DNA of 6,062 bases, from contig ONXZ01000090.1 in assembly GCA_900321905.1 (NCBI GenBank), positions 1-6,062 of the forward strand, written 5' to 3'. Each line of letters starts with the position of its first letter. The stretch's first letter is position 1. Both the position numbers and the translations under genes were made by a program. This document shows, piece by piece, positions 1 through 5,362 of the stretch. The notes under the pieces are model-generated. The model saw only the letters and a program-made list of their open reading frames with translations, was not told the DNA's origin and ran no database searches. Origin of the DNA: an uncultured Eubacteriales bacterium (GTDB lineage: Bacteria; Bacillota; Clostridia; Oscillospirales; Acutalibacteraceae).

Positions 1-828
1 ATGCTGTTTGCAGTGTTTTCGATGTGGGGTATGTTTGTGTCGTACTTGCATTATGTAAACGGCGAGCAAATTATCACATTCTATATCGTAATTACGGTAC
101 TTATTGCTTATATTTATATCAAGCCAATGCTTGCCGTATGTCTCACGATATCGAGTTTTGTTATATTCTATATTCTTTTATATATGTATGATAACGCCTC
201 GCAGATAACGGCATTCAACTATTTTGCCTTTGCACTTGTTTGTACTGTGGCGAGTATGTCAAAATTCCACAGGCTGCTGAACCAACTTGAAGGCAAGGAA
301 GAAATCCGTCTGCTCAACGACTCGCTTGACAGTCTGGCGCACCACGACTACCTTACAGGTTTACTCAATCGCCACGCGCTTATTGAAGATATCGAGGCAA
401 AGTATCTCCATAAAGACCTCTGTGTGATTATGTGCGACTGCAACAACTTCAAGCAGATTAACGATAAATGCGGTCACCTTATCGGCGACGAAGTGATTTT
501 AGCCGTTTCAGATATTCTGCGTCGCAGTTTTGTGAATTCGCAAATATACAGATATGGCGGCGATGAATTCCTGATTATCTGCAAAACAACTGATGAAGCA
601 GGCGTAATAAATATGCTCTGCGATGTCAACTCCCAGATTGAAAAAATTGATATAAGGGAGCACAAAGACTGTGTGTCCTGCGCGTTTGGCTACAAGTTAG
701 GCTTGCCGGAAACGTTTGAGGATTTCGAGGGTTTGCTACGCGAAGCAGACGCACAGATGTATACACAAAAAGTCAAGACCAAATTGGCAAAATCGGTGAA
801 AGCCGATGACGCAAAGTCAGGTGTCTAA
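1..828 (+). CDS. Membrane-bound diguanylate cyclase (GGDEF), 5' end outside the window
   Basis: Diguanylate cyclases make the second messenger cyclic di-GMP from two GTP. The visible 275 residues begin with about four hydrophobic membrane segments (near residues 1-16, 23-40, 42-63 and 69-86), then a short charged linker (87-112) and a GGDEF domain from about 113 to 260. The domain opens with the usual DYLTGLLNR motif. It keeps the metal and substrate motif CDCNNFKQIND followed by GH..GD, and has an intact GGDEF signature at residues 186-190, so an active enzyme is expected. The RxxD inhibitory site normally five residues before GGDEF is absent (FVNS there). The frame is open at base 1 and the first residues already lie in a membrane segment, so the ATG at base 1 is probably internal and more membrane or sensor sequence lies upstream. 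The family assignment is secure; the input signal is unknown. Confidence 0.93.
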   Translation: MLFAVFSMWGMFVSYLHYVNGEQIITFYIVITVLIAYIYIKPMLAVCLTISSFVIFYILLYMYDNASQITAFNYFAFALVCTVASMSKFHRLLNQLEGKEEIRLLNDSLDSLAHHDYLTGLLNRHALIEDIEAKYLHKDLCVIMCDCNNFKQINDKCGHLIGDEVILAVSDILRRSFVNSQIYRYGGDEFLIICKTTDEAGVINMLCDVNSQIEKIDIREHKDCVSCAFGYKLGLPETFEDFEGLLREADAQMYTQKVKTKLAKSVKADDAKSGV

Positions 829-844
829 GTAACATAGTTATACG

Positions 845-893
845 ACCGACCGACTGCAGAGTGCATTTTTATGTGCTATTGCAGTCGGTCGGT
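845..893 (+). repeat. Long perfect inverted repeat (hairpin 1) downstream of the GGDEF gene
   Basis: Fourteen bases, ACCGACCGACTGCA (845-858), are matched exactly by their reverse complement at 880-893. The interior can pair further (861-866 with 871-876, two G-U pairs, TTTT loop), so the RNA would fold into one long rod. The left arm contains a GACC-GACC-GACT tandem. It starts 17 bases after the GGDEF stop codon, so it could end or protect that transcript, but neither strand has a U-run after the stem, so it is not a classical intrinsic terminator. Confidence 0.8.
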
Positions 894-905
894 TGCATAT
901 AATTA

Positions 906-966
906 CTTCCTTAGCGTGGCGATAAGGCAATCCCCGCCTATCGTCATCGCTAAGGAATTAAGGAAG
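906..966 (+). promoter_or_regulatory. Hairpin 2: structured leader that could pair with the ribosome binding site of the next gene
   Basis: TTCCTTAGCG (907-916) pairs exactly with CGCTAAGGAA (948-957). Inside, 917-924 pairs with 939-946 (one G-U) and GGC 926-928 with GCC 936-938, with single-base bulges at 925 and 947 and a seven-base loop. This gives about 21 base pairs. The same left arm, CTTCCTTA (906-913), is also an exact complement of TAAGGAAG (959-966), which contains the ribosome binding site of the gene at 971. The two pairings exclude each other. A TATAAT at 898-903 could be a -10 box placing the transcript start just before the hairpin, but no convincing -35 is visible. The pairing is directly seen; regulation is inference. 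Confidence 0.5.
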
Positions 967-970
967 AATT

Positions 971-1438
971 ATGACCAGGAAAAACACTAAAAACAATACA
1001 TATTATTTTGTTAGCCGTATCGGCAAAAACGGCAGGGTGTATTGCCTTAAAAACTCCGGCGGCAAAACAGTTTATGAAGCATACAGAGTTGAGCGAGAAA
1101 GCGAGGACTACGTGTTTAATAACAAGCAGGCTCACAAAAAGTTTGTGCACAGAATCAGTAACACAAATCACAAAAACAGTGACGCACTGCTATCCACTTT
1201 CACGTTCGACGGACTTGATGTCTGGATGTATTTGCGTATGAACGATTTTACCTGTCAGTTCACAGTTGTAAACGATACGCAGACAGTGTTTCGTGTATAC
1301 CGCAGTAACATGGAGGTTGCGTCTGCTCGCAAAGAGATAACACACAACAGAACCGTTTACAATATTCTGTGCGAGCAGGAACTGAAAATTGACATTGTAT
1401 TTTTAATTTTCTTTGTTTTTTACAAACTTGATATGTAA
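971..1438 (+). CDS. Protein of unknown function, 155 residues
   Basis: I do not recognise this protein with confidence. The start is supported by AAGGAAG at 960-966, four bases before the ATG, and the gene is followed by a good intrinsic terminator, so it looks like a complete single-gene unit. The N-terminus is basic and polar (TRKNTKNNTYYF). The middle has alternating hydrophobic, strand-like stretches (residues 11-40, 75-90, 95-112, 127-133). The last 17 residues are a very hydrophobic helix-like tail (IDIVFLIFFVFYKLDM). A compact beta-rich body with a closing hydrophobic helix is reminiscent of the tubby C-terminal/LURP-one-like fold seen in small Bacillota proteins, but that is only a shape-based guess. 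A C-terminal membrane anchor is the alternative. There is no signal peptide and no catalytic motif is evident. Confidence 0.7.
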   Translation: MTRKNTKNNTYYFVSRIGKNGRVYCLKNSGGKTVYEAYRVERESEDYVFNNKQAHKKFVHRISNTNHKNSDALLSTFTFDGLDVWMYLRMNDFTCQFTVVNDTQTVFRVYRSNMEVASARKEITHNRTVYNILCEQELKIDIVFLIFFVFYKLDM

Positions 1439-1448
1439 GTTATTTGCA

Positions 1449-1477
1449 GGTCAGCGCAGGCTGACTTGTTTTTAATT
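1449..1477 (+). terminator. Rho-independent terminator after the unknown gene
   Basis: GTCAGC (1451-1456) and GCTGAC (1461-1466) form a perfect six-pair stem closing a GCAG tetraloop. Two further pairs (A1449-T1468, and a G1450-T1467 wobble) extend it. TTGTTTTTAATT follows directly on the + strand. It lies 10 bases after the stop codon of the 155-residue gene and separates that gene from the promoter at 1596. Confidence 0.85.
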
Positions 1478-1595
1478 ACGAGTTGCAAATTAAGGGCGGA
1501 CTTGCAAATATCTGCCATAATTGAGCAAAGCGACCAACCAACAGCCGCTAACTGTATACGTCTGACTGCCAACTGATAAAAACTACACTTTTGTG

Positions 1596-1624
1596 TTGAA
1601 CATATCTTAATTATATGATAGAAT
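1596..1624 (+). promoter_or_regulatory. SigmaA-type promoter for the glycosyltransferase gene
   Basis: A -35 box TTGAAC (1596-1601) and a -10 box TAGAAT (1619-1624) are separated by exactly 17 bases. A TGA directly before the -10 box gives an extended -10 (TGnTAGAAT). Transcription would start near 1631, giving a leader of about 80 bases. That leader carries a small hairpin (ACTGC 1652-1656 with GCAGT 1664-1668, loop TGGGACG) but no recognisable riboswitch core. Confidence 0.75.
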
Positions 1625-1711
1625 AAATCTGTGCAGATAAACCTGGTACGTACTGCTGGGACGGCAGTGAATAGGAACACAAAACGCCCTTAAAAAAAAG
1701 ATGTGGTTAGA

Positions 1712-2464
1712 ATGAAAAACAAGTATAAATTTTCGGTTGTTCTTCCTGTTTACAACGGCGAGGAATATCTGACGGAAGCGCTTGACAGCGTCATAAACCA
1801 GTCAATTGGATTTGAGGATAATATTCAGTTTATTATCGTTAACGACGGCTCGTCCGACGGCAGCGCTGATATCTGCAAAAAATACAGGGATATGTACCCT
1901 GGCAATACTGTCTATGTTGAAAAAGAAAATGGCGGCGTAAGTTCGGCACGAAATGAAGCGTTTAAATACATTGAGGGCAAGTATACCGCTTACATCGACA
2001 CAGACGACAAGTGGGATTTAAATGCGTTTGGCACGGCGTACGATTATTTTGAAAAGCACTATGACGAGGTTGATATAGTTGCCTGCAGAGTAAAACGCTT
2101 TGAGGCGAGAAACGATTATCATGTGCTTGACTACAAATTTAATGCAGGAACCCGCATTGCAGATATAAACGACCCTAAGGAATACTTTTCCATTCAAACC
2201 TTAATAACGTCTACATTTATAAAGACCGAAGCGATTAAAGACACCCGCTTTGATACAAGGATTATCTGCGGCGAGGATACGATTTTTTTCAACCTGATTA
2301 TGCTTGAAAAGTGCAAAATCGGCTTTCTCAAAGAGGCGTTATATTATTACAGGCAGAGGGCAGCCAAGGATTCTACGGTTGACAAAATCAAGCGCAACAT
2401 TTTTTATTATGACGGAATGCTCGAATACTACTACAACGGAATGATTAATTATTCAAAGGAATAA
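1712..2464 (+). CDS. Glycosyltransferase family 2, N-terminal catalytic half
   Basis: Family 2 (GT-A fold) enzymes move a sugar from a nucleotide donor onto a growing surface polysaccharide, teichoic acid or glycolipid at the inner membrane face. Numbered from GTG 1703, the fragment shows FSVVLPVYNGEEYL (10-23), the donor-binding VNDGSSDGS (46-54), ENGGVSSARN (75-84), the metal-binding DTDD (99-102) and a GED motif (190-192) for the catalytic base. These are all of the core catalytic motifs. It ends at the in-frame TAA after NYSKE, so the helical and beta-rich C-terminal part is lost. Start choice: ATG 1712 begins directly before KNKYKFSVVLP. GTG 1703 would add three residues. Neither has a good ribosome binding site. 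Whether the half is active alone is unknown. Donor and acceptor cannot be read from sequence. Confidence 0.85.
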   Translation: MKNKYKFSVVLPVYNGEEYLTEALDSVINQSIGFEDNIQFIIVNDGSSDGSADICKKYRDMYPGNTVYVEKENGGVSSARNEAFKYIEGKYTAYIDTDDKWDLNAFGTAYDYFEKHYDEVDIVACRVKRFEARNDYHVLDYKFNAGTRIADINDPKEYFSIQTLITSTFIKTEAIKDTRFDTRIICGEDTIFFNLIMLEKCKIGFLKEALYYYRQRAAKDSTVDKIKRNIFYYDGMLEYYYNGMINYSKE

Positions 2465-2497
2465 TTCGGCAAGGTCATACCGTACCTTCAGGCGATT

Positions 2498-3181
2498 ATG
2501 ATAAATGATTTGATGTGGCATTTTGAAGCCTGCGAAACCCATGAAGTGCTGAGCAACGAGGAATTTGTCATTTATAAACAGAGGGTAAAAGAAATTCTCG
2601 GTTATATTGACGACGATATTATTTTCGGACATCCTCTGCACAAAGCGTATACAAGACGTTCTGCTGCTGTCAATTTCAAATACGATATTGACTATTATAA
2701 AGCGCTTACGCTTAAAGAAAACAAACTGTTTTTCCGCAAGTACAGCGTGTTCAATATGGTGTGTCGCAACACCTTGTGTATGCTCAATTCCATGGGCGCT
2801 GATAAAAACAAATTCCGCATTGAAGTATTGGTGGCAAACTGGATTCTCCGAGCGACGGAAACCGGCGGAAGGTTTGTTTTCAAGATTGGCGACCGTTTTG
2901 TAAAGCCTAACGAAGTCCTTGAATATGCGCCAAAAACCGCCAAAACTCTCGACGGCGGAGAATACTATTATTCCTCTTTCATTTTTAATTTGAAGATGAA
3001 ATTAAAAGAGGGCGAGGACGTAACCATTACGCCGTATATCATTTACGGTGAAGAAGTGGCGCCGATATACATTAACTGCACAAAGGCAAAACAAGGTGTA
3101 AATCCGTTTACAACGTGCCTTGTTCAGGGCAAATACAGCGTCAGTTATGCGGATGACGCAATACAGATTAGCAGAAAATAG
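2498..3181 (+). CDS. C-terminal half of the interrupted glycosyltransferase
   Basis: This frame is in phase with the catalytic half and separated from it by only the TAA and 11 sense codons. ATG 2498 is the first usable start after the stop. The bases before it (CAGGCGATT) make a poor ribosome binding site, so separate translation would depend on weak reinitiation. The product begins with a helical region (DLMWHFEACETH through KQRVKEILGYI), which in intact relatives follows the GT-A domain. From about residue 105 it becomes beta-rich (FRIEVLVANWILRA, RFVFKIGDRFV, YYYSSFIFNLKMKL, DVTITPYIIYG). No catalytic motif is visible. Similar beta-rich modules sit between a family 2 domain and a CDP-glycerol glycerophosphotransferase domain in some cell-wall polymer enzymes, so a third domain may have been lost at the 3' end. 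That comparison is from memory and tentative. Confidence 0.55.
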   Translation: MINDLMWHFEACETHEVLSNEEFVIYKQRVKEILGYIDDDIIFGHPLHKAYTRRSAAVNFKYDIDYYKALTLKENKLFFRKYSVFNMVCRNTLCMLNSMGADKNKFRIEVLVANWILRATETGGRFVFKIGDRFVKPNEVLEYAPKTAKTLDGGEYYYSSFIFNLKMKLKEGEDVTITPYIIYGEEVAPIYINCTKAKQGVNPFTTCLVQGKYSVSYADDAIQISRK

Positions 3182-3183
3182 TG

Positions 3184-3212
3184 TTGAATACAAACGGATA
3201 CTGTGATAGAAT
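3184..3212 (+). promoter_or_regulatory. SigmaA-type promoter for uxuA-eda
   Basis: TTGAAT (3184-3189) and TAGAAT (3207-3212) are spaced by exactly 17 bases with an extended -10 TGA. The -35 box begins two bases after the stop codon of the gene upstream. The start of transcription would fall near 3219, leaving a leader of only about 20 bases before the uxuA ATG, with no room for a riboswitch. I see no convincing cre or GntR-type operator over it. From -10 onward it reads TGATAGAATAAGTCTGT, differing by one base from the promoter at 1596. Confidence 0.75.
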
Positions 3213-3239
3213 AAGTCTGTATCAAAAGGAGGTAACGCT

Positions 3240-4304
3240 ATGCAAATGACTTTTCGCTGGTTCGGGCATGATAAAGACACCGTAACGCTCGACCAGATTA
3301 AGCAAATCCCCGGTGTTGTCGGCGTAGTTCCTGCGCTTCACGATTTGCCTGCAGGCGAGGCGTGGACAATGGATAGAGTTCAGGCTATGTATGATGAAAT
3401 CACCGCCGCAGGGCTCACGATGGAATGTATTGAGAGCGTGAATGTGCATGAGGACATCAAAATCGGTCTGCCGACAAGGGATAAATATATTGAAAATTAC
3501 AAGACCTCTATCCGCAACCTTGCAAAGGTCGGCGTTAAGGTTATATGCTACAACTTTATGCCCGTTTTTGACTGGACGAGGACTGACCTTTATATGCCGC
3601 TTCCCGACGGCTCAACCTGCCTTTGCTACGACGGCAAGCAGGTCGAGGGCAAAAGTCCTGAGGATATGTTCAAAGAGATTGACGACAACTCAAACGGCTA
3701 CGCAATGCCCGGCTGGGAAACCGAGCGTATGGGCGAAATCAAGGAACTTTTCGTCAAATACAAGGATGTCACCGCTGACGATTTGTGGGCAAACCTCAAG
3801 TATTTTCTTGACGCGATTATGCCTGTCTGCGAGGAGTGCGATGTCAAAATGGCTATCCACCCGGACGACCCGCCGTGGGGTATTTTCGGCTTGCCGCGTA
3901 TCATCACAGGCAAAGAGGCTATTGAAAAACTGTTCAGCCTTGTGCCAAGCAAGTACAACGGCTTAACACTCTGCACAGGCTCGCTCGGCGCAAGCCCTGA
4001 CAACGATATGGTGGAGATTATCCACACCGCGAAGGACAGGATTTATTTTGCTCACCTGCGTAACGTTCAGCACAACGAGCAGTGGTTTAACGAAACTGCG
4101 CACGAGAGCGCTGCAGGTTCGCTTGATATGTATGAGATTGTCAAGGCGCTTCAGGAGGAAGGCTTTGACGGCTATATCCGCCCTGACCACGGCAGAATGA
4201 TTTGGTGCGAGGTTGCGCGTCCGGGTTACGGACTCTACGACAGAGCCCTCGGCGTATGCTACCTTAACGGACTCTGGGAGGCTACGTCAAAGTCACAGAA
4301 GTAA
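3240..4304 (+). CDS. uxuA: Mannonate dehydratase
   Basis: UxuA (EC 4.2.1.8) removes water from D-mannonate to give 2-keto-3-deoxy-D-gluconate in the cytoplasmic glucuronate branch of hexuronate use. The 354 residues match the usual length of the Bacillota form, which is shorter than the E. coli enzyme. The start follows the family pattern (MQMTFRWFGHDKDTVTLDQIKQIPG) and is set by AAGGAGG at 3226-3232, seven bases upstream. Conserved blocks are ESVNVHEDIKIG (65-76), IHPDDPPWGIFGLPRI (206-221), LCTGSLGA (244-251), AHLRNV (271-276) and RPDHGRMIW (314-322). By family knowledge these supply the metal ligands (His207, Cys245, His272, Asp316) and the catalytic Asp-His pair (316-317), and all are present. 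It has its own promoter and is followed 51 bases later by eda, two steps further down the pathway. The 2-keto-3-deoxygluconate kinase, fructuronate reductase and uronate isomerase genes are not in the window. Confidence 0.97.
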   Translation: MQMTFRWFGHDKDTVTLDQIKQIPGVVGVVPALHDLPAGEAWTMDRVQAMYDEITAAGLTMECIESVNVHEDIKIGLPTRDKYIENYKTSIRNLAKVGVKVICYNFMPVFDWTRTDLYMPLPDGSTCLCYDGKQVEGKSPEDMFKEIDDNSNGYAMPGWETERMGEIKELFVKYKDVTADDLWANLKYFLDAIMPVCEECDVKMAIHPDDPPWGIFGLPRIITGKEAIEKLFSLVPSKYNGLTLCTGSLGASPDNDMVEIIHTAKDRIYFAHLRNVQHNEQWFNETAHESAAGSLDMYEIVKALQEEGFDGYIRPDHGRMIWCEVARPGYGLYDRALGVCYLNGLWEATSKSQK

Positions 4305-4309
4305 CTAAG

Positions 4310-4328
4310 GCCTCCCGCTTGGGGAGGC
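4310..4328 (+). repeat. Stem-loop between uxuA and eda
   Basis: GCCTCCC (4310-4316) and GGGAGGC (4322-4328) form a perfect GC-rich seven-pair stem with a five-base loop. AAAATTAA follows rather than a U-run, so full termination is unlikely. In this position it could protect the 3' end of uxuA mRNA or allow partial read-through and unequal expression of uxuA and eda; that is inference. Confidence 0.6.
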
Positions 4329-4355
4329 AAAATTAACCCACAAGGAGATATTGAA

Positions 4356-5012
4356 ATGTCTAACAAAATTGAAACTCTTTCAAAAATTCAGGAAGTCGGC
4401 ATTGTTGCGGTAGTTCGCGCTACCTCAATCGAGCAGGCTGAAAAGATTACAGACGCGTGTATCGCAGGCGGCGTTGCGGCTATTGAACTCACGTTCACCG
4501 TTCCGCACGCTGACAAACTCATTGAGGCTATGCGCGCTAAATATAACAGCGGCGAAATCATCATCGGCGCAGGTACGGTTATGGACGCCGCAACTGCAAG
4601 AATTGCTATTCTCGCAGGTGCGGAATACGTTGTTGCACCGTATTTTGACCCTGAAACCGTGCGTTGCTGCAACCGCTACGGCATTCCGTCAATGCCCGGT
4701 ATCTACACACCAACCGAGGCTGTGCAGGCTATGGAGTGCGGCGCAGATGTGCTTAAAGTATTCCCGGGCGACCTTGCAGGTCCTCGCTTTATCAAGGATA
4801 TTCACGGTCCTATCCCTCACGCGGTTATGATGCCGTCGGGCGGCGTTGATGTTGACAACGTTAAGGATTGGATTAAAGCAGGTGCAATCGCTGTCGGTGC
4901 AGGCTCATCGCTTACAGCAGGCGCAAAGACAGGCGACTACGACAAGATTACAGAAACGGGCAAGATTTTTGTTGAGAGAATCAAAGAAGCCCGCGCAGAA
5001 ATGGCAAAATAA
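4356..5012 (+). CDS. eda: 2-keto-3-deoxy-6-phosphogluconate aldolase (KDPG/KHG aldolase family)
   Basis: Eda cleaves 2-keto-3-deoxy-6-phosphogluconate into pyruvate and glyceraldehyde 3-phosphate, the last step of the mannonate/hexuronate route (and of Entner-Doudoroff). The protein is a single TIM barrel of 218 residues, normal for the family. Visible active-site elements are VVRA (Arg21), IELTFTVP with the catalytic Glu44, GAGTV (71-75), PGIYTPTEA (114-122), the Schiff-base lysine Lys134 in LKVFPGD, and the phosphate-binding PSGGV (160-164). The start is fixed by AAGGAG at 4342-4347, eight bases before the ATG. It probably shares the uxuA transcript. The PGIYTP and KVFPGD variants are of the Gram-positive type, and some relatives also act on 4-hydroxy-2-oxoglutarate or the galactonate analogue, so exact substrate range is uncertain. 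Confidence 0.95.
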   Translation: MSNKIETLSKIQEVGIVAVVRATSIEQAEKITDACIAGGVAAIELTFTVPHADKLIEAMRAKYNSGEIIIGAGTVMDAATARIAILAGAEYVVAPYFDPETVRCCNRYGIPSMPGIYTPTEAVQAMECGADVLKVFPGDLAGPRFIKDIHGPIPHAVMMPSGGVDVDNVKDWIKAGAIAVGAGSSLTAGAKTGDYDKITETGKIFVERIKEARAEMAK

Positions 5013-5041
5013 TACTAACTGTAATATCAAATTATACAGCA

Positions 5042-5074
5042 ATGTTCAATTGGGGACAGTCCCCAATTGAACAT
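5042..5074. repeat. 33-base palindrome in front of the PspC gene (REP-like candidate)
   Basis: ATGTTCAATTGGGGAC (5042-5057) is followed by a single A and then its exact reverse complement (5059-5074), a perfect 16+16 inverted repeat. It ends on the base before the GGAGGG ribosome binding site of the PspC gene. As RNA it gives a 15-pair stem with a three-base loop. There is no U-run on either side, so it is not a classical terminator. The GGGGACaGTCCCC core resembles short dispersed palindromes I recall from other Bacillota genomes, but I cannot test its copy number here. A dyad-symmetric operator is the other option. Confidence 0.8.
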
Positions 5075-5085
5075 GGAGGGATGTA

Positions 5086-5313
5086 ATGAAAAAACTATAT
5101 TGTGATAAAAAGAACGCCAAAATTTCCGGCGTTTGTGCAGGTATTGCAAAGTATTTTGATATCGACCCCACGATTATTCGTATAATCTGGGTTGCGGTTA
5201 CACTGTTCGGCGGCAGCGGAATAGTTGCGTACATCATCTGTGCGCTGGTTATGCCCGACGAACCTGAACTCGCAGACGAGGTTGATTACACCGAAGTTAA
5301 TGATAACGAATAA
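5086..5313 (+). CDS. Small PspC-domain membrane protein
   Basis: This 75-residue protein is essentially one PspC domain. It opens with KKLYCDKKNAKISGVCAGIAKYFDIDPTIIRIIW, the standard family opening in which a cytoplasmic KL(Y)R..K..ISGVC.GIA.YF.IDPT motif leads into the membrane. A hydrophobic segment spans about residues 31-56 (containing LFGGSGIVAYII), ends in the typical VMPDEP, and is followed by an acidic tail (57-75). PspC proteins were named for the phage-shock response, where PspC helps sense inner-membrane stress. Stand-alone copies are widespread in Bacillota with mostly undefined roles. The ribosome binding site GGAGGG lies five bases before the ATG. The gene is 73 bases after eda with no terminator of standard form between, so read-through from the uxuA promoter is possible. 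No psp partners are nearby. Confidence 0.93.
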   Translation: MKKLYCDKKNAKISGVCAGIAKYFDIDPTIIRIIWVAVTLFGGSGIVAYIICALVMPDEPELADEVDYTEVNDNE

Positions 5314-5362
5314 ACAAAAACCCACCCCTTGAGGTGTCCGTCATAAAGAAGTTTATAAAAAT

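Larger units (their letters stand above)
1712..3181 (+). pseudogene. Glycosyltransferase family 2 gene interrupted by one in-frame TAA
   Basis: The reading frame from 1712 to 3181 is continuous except for a single TAA at 2462-2464. The codons after it read F-G-K-V-I-P-Y-L-Q-A-I-M and run into the 2498 reading frame, in the same phase, with no other stop for 238 codons. The stretch across the stop is what a normal glycosyltransferase linker would look like, so the ancestral product was one protein of about 489 residues. A single base change in GAA, AAA or CAA would give the stop. There is no accumulated decay, so the event is recent, or it is a sequencing or assembly error. The two halves are also listed separately because each is an open frame that could still be translated. 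Confidence 0.75.

Noticed and set aside
845..893. Hairpin 1 as a classical intrinsic terminator
   Set aside because: No U-run follows the stem on either strand, so only a non-canonical role is possible.
1420..1680. 86-codon minus-strand open frame over the 1439-1702 gap
   Set aside because: It runs through the terminator and promoter of the + strand genes, has no ribosome binding site and a composition not typical of a protein. The gap is better explained as terminator, spacer, promoter and leader.
1491..1693. Nine-base inverted pair TTAAGGGCG (1491-1499) and CGCCCTTAA (1685-1693) as possible element ends
   Set aside because: Nine-base inverted matches at this distance are expected by chance in 6 kb, and one arm lies before the promoter, so they cannot pair in the transcript.
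1625..1711. Known riboswitch in the glycosyltransferase leader
   Set aside because: I compared it by eye with the conserved cores I know (c-di-GMP, T-box, SAM, THF, ZTP, fluoride) and found no match.
2462..2464. TAA as a reassigned sense codon or programmed read-through
   Set aside because: Other genes in the window (GGDEF, the 155-residue gene's TAA, uxuA, eda, PspC) end normally at TAA, and no known bacterial code reassigns TAA alone. A nonsense mutation or base error is simpler.
3442..3966. 174-codon + strand frame inside uxuA
   Set aside because: It is an out-of-phase shadow of a clearly conserved enzyme, is rich in Arg/Ser/Thr, and has no ribosome binding site of its own.
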